Source: Pseudomonadales bacterium (GTDB taxonomy: Bacteria; Pseudomonadota; Gammaproteobacteria; Pseudomonadales; Azotimanducaceae). Taken from it: a stretch of 36,297 bases of DNA. Made by a program: the position numbers and the translations under genes. The DNA is taken from assembly GCA_029251375.1 (NCBI GenBank), contig JAQXDL010000017.1:1-36297 (forward strand), given 5' to 3'. Shown piece by piece: positions 25,408 to 34,918 of this stretch (position 1 is its first letter; each line of letters opens with the position of its first letter). The notes under the pieces are model-generated. The model was not told where the DNA came from and did no database searches. It was given only the letters and a program-made list of their open reading frames with translations.

Positions 25408-27105
25408 ATGAGATATCCTCTTCAGTTTAGCATTATTGCCATCGCCATTGTCAGCTTAACCGGCTGTCAAATGCTGAGCTCAGTAAACGAATCCAATCAG
25501 TCAGCCAACCCAGTGGAAGCTGATTCGACCGATCTTTCGAAGCTCGTGAGCGAAGAAATTGTCATCGCCGCAGCGATGCCTATTACCGCAGATGGACAAG
25601 ACGACATCGTTGAGAGAGCGGATGATCCCGCCCCACTAGAGCCAATACTGTTAAGCCCCGCGGAGATTGAAGACCTGTGGATAAAGGTCAGAGCAGGTTT
25701 CAAATTAGACCATCACATCGATAACCCAAGAGTTAAGTCAGAACTCAATTGGTTTCTCCGTCACCCTGCATATATCGAACGCGTAACGCAACGTGCAACA
25801 CGTTACTTGTATCATATCGTCAATGAACTGGAGGCCCGAGACCTTCCTATGGAATTGGCTTTGTTACCCGTTGTTGAGAGTGCTTATGACCCCTTCGCAT
25901 ATTCCCACGGTAAAGCTTCTGGTCTTTGGCAGTTTATTCCGTCTACAGGCAAGCTGTATGGCCTGAAAATTGACTACTGGTATGACGGCCGACGAAACGT
26001 CGTCGAGGCCACAGACGCTGCACTGACTTACCTGACGGATTCTCACAAGTCACTTAATCAAGATTGGATGCTGGCACTCGCCGCTTATAACTCTGGCGAG
26101 GGCAACGTTCGTTACTCTATGCGAAAGAACACTCGCGCAGGTAAGCCAATAGATTTCTTTTCGTTGCACCTATTCCGCGAAACTCAAGCTTATGTGCCGA
26201 GATTGCTGGCTATTAGCGAATTAATTGCTAATGCAGAAGCTTATGGTATTGAACTCAAGCCAATTATTAATGAGCCTTATTTTGAAATTGTTGATGTCGG
26301 CTCTCAAATTGACCTTGCTCGGGCCGCAGAGCTGGCAGAAATTTCTATAGAAGAATTATATTTACTTAACCCCGCCTTCAACAAATGGACCAGTCATCCC
26401 GATGGACCCCACGAGTTGCTCGTGCCGAAGGAAAAAGCAGCAATCTTCACAGAGAACCTGGCAAAGCTTCCTGCCGATCAACGAATCGCTTGGAAGAGAC
26501 ATCAAATTCGATCAGGCGACAACTTAGGCTCTATTGCCCAAAAGTATCAAACAACTGTATCAACGATTAAGAACGTTAATAACTTACGCAACAATGTCAT
26601 CGTTACGGGCGACTCACTGCTCATTCCAATCGCAACCGCCAACTTAGATGATTACCAACTAAGTGACTCAGGACGGCTTAAAACAACCCAGGCGTACGTT
26701 GAGAAGAAATACGGTGCCGAGCCCCAGAAATACACCGTCAAGTCAGGAGACAGCTTTTGGGAGCTGTCACGGACGTATGGGGTTTCGATGCGATCTTTAG
26801 CGAAGTGGAACGGCATGGCGACGACTGACCTGCTCTACCCCGGCAAAGAGTTGCTGATCTTCAATACAAAATCTAACCCGAGCTTAACGACCGTTGCGTC
26901 ACTGCCTTCTAACATGCCGTCAAACAATATGATTCGCAAGGTTAATTACCGAGTTAGATCAGGGGAATCGCTGGCGCGCATTGCAGACAAGTTTAATGTC
27001 TCACTGAGCAGCATAAGAAAGTGGAACCAATCAATCACTGCTCAAAAATACATTCAACCAGGTGATCGCCTCACACTGTATGTCGACATCACCCGCACCG
27101 AATAG
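25408..27105 (+). CDS. mltD: membrane-bound lytic murein transglycosylase D (MltD)
   Basis: A 565-residue outer-membrane lipoprotein that cleaves peptidoglycan glycan strands to 1,6-anhydro products. The signal peptide ends SLTGC (Cys20). The goose-type SLT domain spans about 110-280, with catalytic Glu157 in LLPVVESAY, then SGLWQFIPST and AAYNSGEGNV. Three LysM peptidoglycan-binding domains follow, at about 370-413, 443-486 and 515-560. A TATACT sequence at 25363-25368 could be a -10 box, and the opposite strand of the same spot reads TATAAT toward the methyltransferase, but neither has a good -35. The gene pair order resembles the mltD-dnaQ neighbourhood of enteric bacteria, without gloB and rnhA. 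Confidence 0.94.
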   Translation: MRYPLQFSIIAIAIVSLTGCQMLSSVNESNQSANPVEADSTDLSKLVSEEIVIAAAMPITADGQDDIVERADDPAPLEPILLSPAEIEDLWIKVRAGFKLDHHIDNPRVKSELNWFLRHPAYIERVTQRATRYLYHIVNELEARDLPMELALLPVVESAYDPFAYSHGKASGLWQFIPSTGKLYGLKIDYWYDGRRNVVEATDAALTYLTDSHKSLNQDWMLALAAYNSGEGNVRYSMRKNTRAGKPIDFFSLHLFRETQAYVPRLLAISELIANAEAYGIELKPIINEPYFEIVDVGSQIDLARAAELAEISIEELYLLNPAFNKWTSHPDGPHELLVPKEKAAIFTENLAKLPADQRIAWKRHQIRSGDNLGSIAQKYQTTVSTIKNVNNLRNNVIVTGDSLLIPIATANLDDYQLSDSGRLKTTQAYVEKKYGAEPQKYTVKSGDSFWELSRTYGVSMRSLAKWNGMATTDLLYPGKELLIFNTKSNPSLTTVASLPSNMPSNNMIRKVNYRVRSGESLARIADKFNVSLSSIRKWNQSITAQKYIQPGDRLTLYVDITRTE

Positions 27106-27429
27106 CCTTCGCGCGTCGTAGGTTTGAGTACTTACACTGTAACTTGGATTAGAAGCTGCATCAGCATGCTCCAAAAAAGGTAACGCTACTTGGTGTTTGT
27201 TCCACACGACGATAATGTTGCTGCCTAGCAATCTGTTTACTCGACGTGACGTCGCCCCACGCTGCGCTTTCTCTACTATCAGGTGCTATCAGTCTAGTAA
27301 AATTATCTAAGATACGTAACATCGGTTAGCATCGAATGTTATCTGACAGGATCTAAAAACCTCAAAACATGTTTCGGCTAGCGTGTTTCGACTAGAGTGT
27401 TTCGACAGGTGTTTCGACAGGTGTTTCGA
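27106..27429. other. mltD/ppiD convergent intergenic region
   Basis: This is 324 bases between the mltD and ppiD stops. It contains a perfect 13-bp palindrome, CGACGT-G-ACGTCG (27242-27254), of unknown meaning, and most of the GTTTCG tandem array. I see no convincing intrinsic terminator for mltD and no gene. Confidence 0.55.
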
Positions 27430-27445
27430 TTAAAGTGTTTCGACA
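27371..27445. repeat. tandem repeat, six GTTTCG units of 12-14 bp, across the ppiD stop codon
   Basis: GTTTCG occurs at 27371, 27385, 27399, 27411, 27423 and 27437, with spacings of 14, 14, 12, 12 and 14. The two 12-bp units (GTTTCGACAGGT) are identical. The ppiD stop (27430-27432) lies in the fifth unit and the sixth encodes the last ppiD codons, so the array appears to have expanded out of the gene end. Confidence 0.85.
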
Positions 27446-29304
27446 ACCCCATCTGGGTTCAGGCTTGAACGAAATTCTTGATACTCACTGAGTCCCTGCT
27501 GTGCACCAAGCACTTTGGCAAGCCGACTTAGGTCTGAATCGGATTCTTTGTCTGCCTTGTTGTTAACATTTGTGACGCTCATGACAACTGCATCGCCATT
27601 AGAAAGCACAGCATAACCAACCGACTTATTTCCTTCGGCAGGACGTGGCAAGGTAAAAGCTTGAGTCGATATTTCTCTATCAAAGGTAAGCTGATTCCGC
27701 GTTGTTTCGCTAGATACTTCCCATTTTAGGTCGTATTTGTCTGCAACAAACCTTGTAATCGACCCAGACTCTAACATCGCAACCATGTCTTTCGCCTGCT
27801 CTTCAGCTATTGCGGTCGCTTGTTGTAGAGACAACGCTGCCTCTATCTCCGATTGTACATCAGCAATCGGCATGACTTCTTCTGGCTGATACCGAGTGAC
27901 ACGAACAACCACGTGATGGTTTGGAGTAATTTCCAACAATTCACTGTTATTGCGATCTAGCAACACATCGTCACTAAATATTACCGCCTGTACTGCAGGG
28001 TTAGCGCCCAACCCAACAACTGAGAGTCGGTTAATTTCAGCTTCAGTAAGAATCGACAGCTCAAGTTCTTCTGATGGGTCAATCAGGTCAGGTGATTCAT
28101 ACGAGATTTCGCTGAGTCGCGACGACAGCGCAACAAACATCTCTTCTGCTTCAGCTTCTCTATACTCAGCCTCGACCCTCGCTTTCACTTCGGCGAATAC
28201 AGGCTCTTTCGCAGCTTCCATATCGACTAATTTAATAAGGTGATATCCAAATTCGGTTAACACGGGTGCTGATACTTGGTTTAGACCCAAGCCATAGGCA
28301 GCCTCTTCAAATTCGTCGACAAATGTACCCTTGGGATTAAAGCCCAGATCACCGCCAATTTCTGCAGAACCAGTGTCATCGGAATATTCTATTGCAAGCT
28401 CAGCAAAGGTTGCTTCTGTCGACGTTATCTTGGCGTAGACTTCCTCAATTTTTTGTTTAGCTTGCTCTTCAGAGGTTTCGTCGTTTATTTCAACTAGGAT
28501 ATGTGACACGCGCCGGCTCTCTGCTTCTGCGTAAATTTCTTTTGTATCCTGAAAAAAGGCTAACAAGTCTTCTTCGTAAACTTCCACATCATCCAGTAAC
28601 TCATCGCGCTTAACTTCTAGGTATTCAATATCGACCGACTCTTGCGTCATGAACTGTGAAGAGTTGTCTTCGTAGTAACTCGTGATTTCATCTTGAGCAA
28701 TAGTTAAGGATTCGCGAAGCCCTTCTGCATCAACTCTTAGGAAAGCAATATCTCGCGTTTGCTGAGCGAGACTATTGAGGCGCTGAACTTCAACGTCGGT
28801 GATAAATGCTGTGTTTCGGATACCGGAATTAATTTGGCCAAACACTTTATCGAGTTGCATCTCATTTCTATAGTTTAGAGCAGTGTAGCCGGCTGAACCG
28901 ATAACTAACTGAAATTGGTCTGGGCTGTATACACCATCGATTTGGAACACAGGCGTGGAGACGATTTCCGCGTCTAAATCAGCTGTACTGTATTCCAATC
29001 CAAGCTCTTGTGCCGCCCTTGTGAGGAGTTTACGCGCAACTAATGTGTCAAGAACCTGCTGACGTAGTTGATCCTCCCCGAGTTCATTGCCTTGCGCGGC
29101 GAGAATTCTTCGACTGCGCTGGACTTCAATTTCCATTTCTTGCTGTGTCACATCAAGGCCGTCGACTGTCGCGACTTTAGGTACAGGCGCGAGAAAGGTG
29201 GTAATGGACCCCATCCCAAATAGAGCGAATACAACAATAATCAATCCGACTATTAATTTTGCTACAACTCCGTCAGATGAATCTCGCAGACTTTGAATGG
29301 ACAT
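27430..29304 (-). CDS. ppiD: periplasmic folding chaperone PpiD
   Basis: A 624-residue inner-membrane-anchored chaperone associated with the SecYEG exit side. It has a short cytoplasmic start, one membrane helix (about 14-36), a SurA-like N-terminal chaperone region (about 45-190), a parvulin PPIase domain (about 264-361, with VSHILVEI, GGDLGFNPKG and FGYHLIKLV), and a C-terminal chaperone lobe. E. coli PpiD is 623 residues, so it is full length. It is last in the tig-clpP-clpX-lon-hupB-ppiD series and is separated from hupB by a strong terminator, so it probably has its own promoter in 29305-29350. The final codons are part of a tandem repeat. Confidence 0.94.
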   Translation of the reverse strand: MSIQSLRDSSDGVVAKLIVGLIIVVFALFGMGSITTFLAPVPKVATVDGLDVTQQEMEIEVQRSRRILAAQGNELGEDQLRQQVLDTLVARKLLTRAAQELGLEYSTADLDAEIVSTPVFQIDGVYSPDQFQLVIGSAGYTALNYRNEMQLDKVFGQINSGIRNTAFITDVEVQRLNSLAQQTRDIAFLRVDAEGLRESLTIAQDEITSYYEDNSSQFMTQESVDIEYLEVKRDELLDDVEVYEEDLLAFFQDTKEIYAEAESRRVSHILVEINDETSEEQAKQKIEEVYAKITSTEATFAELAIEYSDDTGSAEIGGDLGFNPKGTFVDEFEEAAYGLGLNQVSAPVLTEFGYHLIKLVDMEAAKEPVFAEVKARVEAEYREAEAEEMFVALSSRLSEISYESPDLIDPSEELELSILTEAEINRLSVVGLGANPAVQAVIFSDDVLLDRNNSELLEITPNHHVVVRVTRYQPEEVMPIADVQSEIEAALSLQQATAIAEEQAKDMVAMLESGSITRFVADKYDLKWEVSSETTRNQLTFDREISTQAFTLPRPAEGNKSVGYAVLSNGDAVVMSVTNVNNKADKESDSDLSRLAKVLGAQQGLSEYQEFRSSLNPDGVVETL

Positions 29305-29348
29305 TGTGACCTCTTGAAAGCGTTTATATTTGAATGATGAACGTTAAC

Positions 29349-29378
29349 AAAAAATGGCGCATCTGGGATGCGCCATTT
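29349..29378 (-). terminator. intrinsic terminator of hupB
   Basis: AAATGGCGCAT and its complement form a perfect 11-bp stem (29352-29362 with 29368-29378) with a 5-base loop. On the minus strand the stem runs into six T residues. It lies 53 bases past the hupB stop and is one of the clearest terminators in the window. Confidence 0.92.
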
Positions 29379-29394
29379 AAATGATGTTACCTAA

Positions 29395-29442
29395 CCACCC
29401 GTAAGGGTGGCAGACGGTTAACCAATATACTTAGTTAACCGC
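29395..29442 (-). other. two extra hairpins in the hupB 3' end
   Basis: Between the hupB stop and its terminator, CCACCC and GGGTGG (29395-29400 with 29405-29410) form a 6-bp stem with a 4-base loop. Just before it, CGGTTAAC and GTTAACCG (about 29415-29422 with 29434-29441) form an 8-bp stem that includes the hupB stop codon. Together with the terminator the transcript would end in three hairpins in a row, which may protect it from 3' exonucleases. Confidence 0.6.
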
Positions 29443-29703
29443 GTCTTTAAGTGCTTTACCTGCTTTGAAAGCCGGTACTTTTGCAGCTTTGATTTGAATC
29501 TCTTCACCCGTTTGAGGGTTTCGACCTGTTCGCGCCGCACGATCACGAACATTAAATGTACCAAATCCGACTAAAACAACTGAATCGCCTTGCTTCAGTG
29601 CTCCAGTTACAGAGTCGATCATTGCGTCGAGTGCACGACCCGCTGCTGCCTTTGTAATGTCCGCAGAAGTTGCCATGTTTTCGATCAGTTCTTGTTTATT
29701 CAC
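29431..29703 (-). CDS. hupB: nucleoid protein HU, beta type
   Basis: A 90-residue HU protein that bends and compacts DNA as a dimer. The sequence carries the family features: [11 protein letters not shown], the body [26 protein letters not shown] with the DNA-intercalating arm (Arg-Asn-Pro), and [15 protein letters not shown] at the end. The start is GTG, with AGGGG seven bases upstream. Position between lon and ppiD is the standard hupB location. The transcript ends in three consecutive hairpins. Confidence 0.97.
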   Translation of the reverse strand: MNKQELIENMATSADITKAAAGRALDAMIDSVTGALKQGDSVVLVGFGTFNVRDRAARTGRNPQTGEEIQIKAAKVPAFKAGKALKDAVN

Positions 29704-29839
29704 CGTTGCACCCCTTTATTATAATTGACAGATTGTTTTTACTATTGTGTTTCGAGTTAAACGTTACCGCGAGTTGTTCGCGATCGCCCCTGCCCCTATC
29801 TTATACCAACTGGACAAAATGGCTGTCAAGAACAAACGT

Positions 29840-32242
29840 CTAATGAGCAGATATTCTGTGGTCTGCGTCACTTTCGGTGCTTGCATCTTGATCTTTTCCA
29901 GCCGGTTCATCAAGTGGTTCCGGCATTCTTTGCAACGCAACCTCAAGAACTTCGTCAATCCACTTAACCGGTCGGATAATAAGGTCCCCCTTAATGTTGT
30001 CCGGAATCTCCTTTAAATCCCTCTTATTTTCATCAGGAATGAGTACTTCCTTGATTCCACCTCGATGAGCTGCGAGTAGTTTCTCTTTTAAACCGCCGAT
30101 AGGCAAGACCTGACCTCGTAAAGTTATCTCGCCCGTCATAGCCACATCTGACCGAGCTGGGATACCTGTGAGAACAGAAACAAGTGCTGTGCACAGCGCG
30201 ATACCTGCACTGGGGCCATCTTTTGGCGTCGCCCCTTCCGGCATGTGCACGTGCAGATCGTATTTTTCGTGGAAGTCTTTACCGATACCTAGGACCTCCG
30301 CCCGGCTTCTGACAACGGTCATAGCGGCTTGTATTGATTCCTGCATAACATCTCCAAGAGAACCTGTCTTGGTTGTAACGCCTTTACCCGGCATTGCGAC
30401 CGCTTCAATCGTGAGTAGCTCGCCACCGACGCTTGTAACCGCTAAACCGGTCACCTGACCGATCTGGTCCTTCTCTTCAGCGCGGCCGAAATTAAAACGC
30501 TTTACGCCTGAATATTGCTCGAGATTATCGCCATCTATGACCACATTCTGCGATTCATTTCCCTCTAATGCAGAGGCCTTAACAACCTTTCGGCAGAGTT
30601 TTGCAACTTCTCGCTCTAGCCCACGAACGCCGGCTTCTCGCGTGTAATATCGAATAAGGTCGAGTACGCCATCGTCTTTAATCGCTAACTCATTCTTCTT
30701 TAGGCCATTATTCTTCAACTGCTTAGGGATAAGGTATCGATTAGCAATATTGAGCTTTTCATCTTCGGTGTAACCCGGAATACGTATAATTTCCATTCGA
30801 TCGAGTAGAGGGCCGGGTATATTCATGGAGTTCGAGGTACAAATGAACATGACCTCGGACAGATCAAAGTCGACTTCCATATAGTGATCATTAAAGCTGT
30901 TATTTTGTTCTGGGTCTAAAACCTCGAGTAGAGCAGACGCCGGGTCACCACGATTATCTTGACCCATCTTGTCAATCTCATCCAGCAAAAACAGCGGATT
31001 ACGCACACCGGTTTTAGCAAGCTTCTGGATGATTTTGCCTGGCATCGAGCCAATATAGGTTCGTCGATGTCCTCGTATCTCTGCTTCATCTCGCACCCCA
31101 CCAACAGCCATCCTGACGAATTTTCGGTTAGTAGCACGGGCTATAGATTCACCTAACGAAGTTTTACCAACACCAGGAGGGCCCACTAAACATAGTACCG
31201 GCCCCTTAATCTTCTTCACGCGTTTTTGGACAGCTAAGTACTCGAGTATTCGATCCTTAACCTCGGTCAATCCAAAGTGGTCCTCTTCAAGAACAGTCTC
31301 AGCTTCCGCAATTTCGGTGCGAACCCTCGAGCGTTTTTTCCAAGGAGCGCTCAACATCCAATCAATATAGCTTCTTACAACCGTCGCCTCGGCAGACATC
31401 GGTGACATCATTTTCAACTTACCAATCTCGGCATTCGTCTTGTCACGCGCTTCTTTTGGCATGCCAGCACTTTCGAGCTTATTCTGTAAATCTTCAATCT
31501 CGTTAGGCACATCATCAAGGTCGCCTAGCTCTTTTTCGATCGCCTTCATCTGCTCATTTAGATAATACTCGCGCTGACTCTTCTCCATTTGTTTCTTGAC
31601 GCGACCGCGGATCCTCTTTTCAACATTGAAAAGGTCAATTTCAGACTCTAAGAGTTGCATCATGCGTTCGATTCTCTCACCAATACTGGTCATCTCAAGA
31701 ATCTGTTGTTTCTGTGCGAGCTTAATATTTAACTGAGCAGCAATAGTGTCAACCAATCGCCCTGGCTCATCAATTGCTGAAAGCGTTGTCATAACTTCTG
31801 GGGGGACTTTCTTGCTAAGTTGGACGTACTGATCAAAAGCAGACATCAAGGAGCGCACGAACGCTTCTGCATCATCTGTCTCCAATGCTTCATTCTCTAT
31901 AACCGACACGCTGCCAGTAAAGAAACCATCAACATCTTCTATCTCACTGACCTCAGCGCGGCTTTCTCCTTCCACAAGAATCTTGACTGTTTTGTCCGGT
32001 AGCCGGATGAGCTGCAGAATTGTCGCTAATGTTCCAACACTAAAAAGATCATCGGTACCCGGCGCTTCATTCTCAGGATCACGCTTGGCAACCAATAATA
32101 CTTTCTTATCTTGATCATTTTGCTGGGCATGTTCCAATGCCCGAATCGACTTTTCTGTTCCAATGAACAGTGGTTGAACGCCATGGGGATAGACCACCAT
32201 GTCGCGCAATGTGACGATCGGCACATTTGTCATCGTTGTCAT
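29840..32242 (-). CDS. lon: ATP-dependent protease Lon
   Basis: An 800-residue Lon (LonA type), a hexameric cytoplasmic AAA+ serine protease degrading misfolded and regulatory proteins. The N-terminal substrate-recognition domain (about 8-200) leads through a coiled coil to the AAA+ module with [15 protein letters not shown] and [10 protein letters not shown]. The protease domain contains the catalytic dyad Ser678 (PKDGPSAG) and Lys719 (GGLKEKLL). A polar tail of about 25 residues follows. AGGAG six bases upstream supports the ATG. The leader has a 6-bp hairpin (32257-32274). Since the clpX terminator lies upstream, lon likely has its own promoter in 32243-32365. Confidence 0.97.
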   Translation of the reverse strand: MTTMTNVPIVTLRDMVVYPHGVQPLFIGTEKSIRALEHAQQNDQDKKVLLVAKRDPENEAPGTDDLFSVGTLATILQLIRLPDKTVKILVEGESRAEVSEIEDVDGFFTGSVSVIENEALETDDAEAFVRSLMSAFDQYVQLSKKVPPEVMTTLSAIDEPGRLVDTIAAQLNIKLAQKQQILEMTSIGERIERMMQLLESEIDLFNVEKRIRGRVKKQMEKSQREYYLNEQMKAIEKELGDLDDVPNEIEDLQNKLESAGMPKEARDKTNAEIGKLKMMSPMSAEATVVRSYIDWMLSAPWKKRSRVRTEIAEAETVLEEDHFGLTEVKDRILEYLAVQKRVKKIKGPVLCLVGPPGVGKTSLGESIARATNRKFVRMAVGGVRDEAEIRGHRRTYIGSMPGKIIQKLAKTGVRNPLFLLDEIDKMGQDNRGDPASALLEVLDPEQNNSFNDHYMEVDFDLSEVMFICTSNSMNIPGPLLDRMEIIRIPGYTEDEKLNIANRYLIPKQLKNNGLKKNELAIKDDGVLDLIRYYTREAGVRGLEREVAKLCRKVVKASALEGNESQNVVIDGDNLEQYSGVKRFNFGRAEEKDQIGQVTGLAVTSVGGELLTIEAVAMPGKGVTTKTGSLGDVMQESIQAAMTVVRSRAEVLGIGKDFHEKYDLHVHMPEGATPKDGPSAGIALCTALVSVLTGIPARSDVAMTGEITLRGQVLPIGGLKEKLLAAHRGGIKEVLIPDENKRDLKEIPDNIKGDLIIRPVKWIDEVLEVALQRMPEPLDEPAGKDQDASTESDADHRISAH

Positions 32243-32256
32243 AATAACTCCTGCGG

Positions 32257-32274
32257 GTTGAGCATCGACTCAAC
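32257..32274 (-). promoter_or_regulatory. hairpin in the lon leader
   Basis: GTTGAG and CTCAAC form a perfect 6-bp stem with a 6-base loop, ending 14 bases before the lon ATG and just upstream of, but not covering, the AGGAG ribosome binding site. It could stabilise the leader or modulate initiation. I see no known motif in it. Confidence 0.35.
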
Positions 32275-32365
32275 TCCAAAATTACTGACCAAAAGGCTGG
32301 CCAACCGGCGCACTGCAATTGCATATACCATTGCCGCACCATTTAAAACTTCTCACTATCTTACA

Positions 32366-32392
32366 AAGAAAAAGGGGCCTGTTTAGCCCCTT
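32366..32392 (-). terminator. intrinsic terminator of clpX
   Basis: AAGGGGC (32372-32378) pairs with GCCCCTT (32386-32392) across a 7-base loop. On the minus strand the stem is followed by TTTTTCTTT. It lies about 40 bases past the clpX stop and separates the clpP/clpX transcript from lon. Confidence 0.88.
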
Positions 32393-32431
32393 ATCTTGTT
32401 ATTGGTCTGATTTTTGGAAATTCAAGGCTGA

Positions 32432-33709
32432 TTATTCAGGTGCAGCCTTCTGTTGATCGGGATTCTCGTAGATCAACATCGGCTCGGAGGTTCCATTTAT
32501 CACATTTTCGTCAATAACAACCTTTGACACGTTCTCTTCAGATGGGATGTCGTACATGACCTCAAGCAAAACTGCCTCAAGAATTGAACGCAGGCCTCGT
32601 GCACCTGTTTTTCGTTCCATCGCCTTTTGAGCAATGGCGACCATCGCATCATCACGGAAATCTATTTCTACATCTTCCATCTCAAACAGCTTTGAATACT
32701 GCTTGGTATAAGCGTTCTTTGGCTCTTTCAGGATTCGGATCAATGCATCAGCGTCGAGTTCGTCCAACGTCGCGATAACGGGCAGTCTGCCAACAAACTC
32801 AGGTATTAACCCGTACTTAACCAAGTCTTCTGGCTCGACCGTACGCAAAGTGTCTCCCAGATTCTTCTTGGTGGCCTCAGTTTCAATCTCCGCATGGAAG
32901 CCGATGCCACTCTTGGAGGATCGATCCATGATCACTTTGTCTAAGCCGGCAAACGCGCCGCCACAGATGAACAGGATGTTTGAGGTATCGACCTGCAGGA
33001 ATTCCTGCTGAGGATGCTTACGACCACCTTGAGGTGGCACAGAGGCGACGGTACCTTCTATTAATTTTAATAATGCCTGCTGAACCCCTTCACCAGACAC
33101 ATCGCGAGTAATCGACGGGTTGTCTGACTTACGGGAAATCTTGTCAATTTCGTCGATATAGACAATGCCGACTTGGGCTTTATCAACATCATAGTCGCAC
33201 TTTTGGAGTAGCTTCTGAATGATGTTCTCAACATCTTCCCCTACGTAACCCGCCTCGGTAAGTGTGGTCGCGTCGGCGATGGTGAAAGGTACATCTAATA
33301 ATCGTGCTAATGTTTCAGCAAGCAGCGTCTTACCTGTACCGGTCGGTCCAACCAGAAGAATATTACTCTTCTGCAACTCGACTTCGCCTTTCTTACCAGA
33401 GTAATTCAGACGCTTGTAGTGATTATAAACAGCAACCGACAAAACCTTTTTAGCCCACTGCTGACCAATGACATACTCATCGAGGATGCCGCTAATTTCC
33501 TGAGGCGTCGGTAACTTACGCTTCTCTGTCTCTTCGGTACTTTCTTGAAGCTCTTCACGAATTATGTCGTTGCAAAGCTCAACACATTCATCGCAAACAT
33601 ATACAGACGGTCCTGCAATTAGTTTACGCACTTCATGTTGACTCTTCCCGCAGAAATTGCAGTGAAGCAACTTACCGTCGCCGTTCCCGCCATCATGCTC
33701 GTCAGACAT
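32432..33709 (-). CDS. clpX: ClpX, ATPase subunit of ClpXP
   Basis: A 425-residue AAA+ unfoldase feeding substrates into ClpP. The N-terminal zinc domain has Cys17, Cys20, Cys39 and Cys42. Walker A is GPTGTGKT (121-128), followed by the pore loop GYVGEDVE, Walker [11 protein letters not shown] and sensor 2 GARGLRS. The ClpP-docking IGF-type loop is seen as KSGIGFHAE. Length matches E. coli ClpX (424). It follows clpP after 209 bases and ends at a strong terminator. Confidence 0.97.
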   Translation of the reverse strand: MSDEHDGGNGDGKLLHCNFCGKSQHEVRKLIAGPSVYVCDECVELCNDIIREELQESTEETEKRKLPTPQEISGILDEYVIGQQWAKKVLSVAVYNHYKRLNYSGKKGEVELQKSNILLVGPTGTGKTLLAETLARLLDVPFTIADATTLTEAGYVGEDVENIIQKLLQKCDYDVDKAQVGIVYIDEIDKISRKSDNPSITRDVSGEGVQQALLKLIEGTVASVPPQGGRKHPQQEFLQVDTSNILFICGGAFAGLDKVIMDRSSKSGIGFHAEIETEATKKNLGDTLRTVEPEDLVKYGLIPEFVGRLPVIATLDELDADALIRILKEPKNAYTKQYSKLFEMEDVEIDFRDDAMVAIAQKAMERKTGARGLRSILEAVLLEVMYDIPSEENVSKVVIDENVINGTSEPMLIYENPDQQKAAPE

Positions 33710-33918
33710 TTATCACCCCTACTACACAAGTTCTTTAAAAAGCCTCCCGCTCGTTCAGACGCATCGAAAGCTAACAAAATTCTATATTTTTCAACTAATT
33801 AACATGAAAAGTTAATGTTAACCGGCAATCTACTAATCGCTTACAATTGAAATACTATCGAAAAGTCGAGCAAATGAGAACTTCAAATATCTCCCACTCG
33901 CGCGACTCTTATCAAGTA

Positions 33919-34563
33919 CTAGACTGTCGCTAAAGTTGTTCGTGCTTCTTGTACTCGATCTACAAGACCATACTCTGCAGCTTGGTGCGCTGTCATAAAG
34001 TTATCGCGCTCAGTATCGGTTGCGACTTCTTCAACAGTTTTACCGGTATGCGACGCAAGAATCTCATTGAGTCGAGTACGGAGAAACAATATTTCTTTGG
34101 CCTGAATCTCAATATCGGATGCCTGACCCTGCGAACCACCGCTCGGCTGGTGAATCATGACGCGTGAATTAGGCAGACAAAATCGCTTACCCTGCGCACC
34201 TCCGGCTAACAACAATGCACCCATGCTAGCGGCCTGACCTATACACATGGTCGACACATCGTAATTCATGATTTGCATGGTGTCGTATATCGCTAAACCG
34301 GCCGTCACTGATCCGCCCGGTGAGTTTATATATAGCTGAACATCTTTTTCAGCATTCTCCGATTCTGCGAATAAAAGCTGTGCGACAACAAGGTTAGCAA
34401 CCTGGTCGTCGATCGGACCGACAATAAAAATAATTCGTTCTTTGAGTAATCGCGAAAAGATGTCGTACGAACGTTCACCTCGAGCGGTCTGCTCAACTAC
34501 CATAGGTACGAGACCTAAACCTTTGGTATCCGGCAGAAATCGATCTTCAAAATTGTTGCTCAT
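33919..34563 (-). CDS. clpP: ClpP protease proteolytic subunit
   Basis: A 214-residue serine peptidase that forms the tetradecameric core of ClpXP. The catalytic triad is Ser113 (GQAASMGA), His138 (MIHQPSGG) and Asp187 (ERDNF). The N-terminal stretch of about 20 residues before VPMVVEQT corresponds to the self-cleaved propeptide. GAGG six bases before the ATG is a good ribosome binding site. The upstream intergenic region has TTGGTT and TATTTT 17 bases apart, a possible but weak sigma-70 promoter. Confidence 0.97.
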   Translation of the reverse strand: MSNNFEDRFLPDTKGLGLVPMVVEQTARGERSYDIFSRLLKERIIFIVGPIDDQVANLVVAQLLFAESENAEKDVQLYINSPGGSVTAGLAIYDTMQIMNYDVSTMCIGQAASMGALLLAGGAQGKRFCLPNSRVMIHQPSGGSQGQASDIEIQAKEILFLRTRLNEILASHTGKTVEEVATDTERDNFMTAHQAAEYGLVDRVQEARTTLATV

Positions 34564-34918
34564 TTACACCTCATCAACTAGAACAATTAGGGTTCGCTCA
34601 ATGGGTACCGGTTTGGAGACCAGCTGTTCAGTTACTCATTGAGCCGAGTTGTTAAAATAACATTGAACACTTTTATAACCAAGTGCTCAAGATCGTTCCA
34701 TTCTTAGCTTAAACTTACCGATTTCGAAGCGCGAGTCGGTCACGCAATGATTGCTAGAAGGTTAGTTAACGCACGTTACTACATCAGATACGCAGTAAAG
34801 GATCGATTCGATCAAATCGATCTGTCTTTAACTGATAATGAGACCTTTATTGAAAACTTCAATGCTTGAAGGTCATTATTTTTTAAATTTAATGACCTTA
34901 CAATCGATAGGAGAGGCC
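34564..34918. other. tig/clpP intergenic region
   Basis: This is 355 bases with no gene but unusually rich in inverted repeats. GCTCAATG (34596-34603) matches CATTGAGC (34637-34644) in the clpP leader. GATCGATT (34801-34808) matches AATCGATC (34815-34822). A set of competing hairpins lies at 34842-34899. It must also hold the clpP promoter, since clpP expression is normally separable from tig. Confidence 0.65.
34842..34899 (-). promoter_or_regulatory. mutually exclusive hairpins with a weak terminator downstream of tig
   Basis: In the tig transcript, AAGGTCATTA (34899-34890) can pair perfectly with TAATGACCTT (34878-34869). The GACCTT part of that second arm can instead pair with AAGGTC at 34847-34842, which encloses a small hairpin, CTTCAA-GCA-TTGAAG (34871-34857), followed by TTTT. 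The two foldings share the same central arm, as in an attenuator. The T-tract is short, so termination would be partial. Confidence 0.45.

Noticed and set aside
29715-29730. Perfect TATAAT just upstream of hupB
   Set aside because: It is only about five bases before the ribosome binding site and has no -35 at the right distance, so it would start transcription at or inside that site.
33799-33821. TTAACAT/ATGTTAA hairpin between clpP and clpX as a terminator
   Set aside because: AT-rich 7-bp stem without a T-tract in the right place; more likely incidental.
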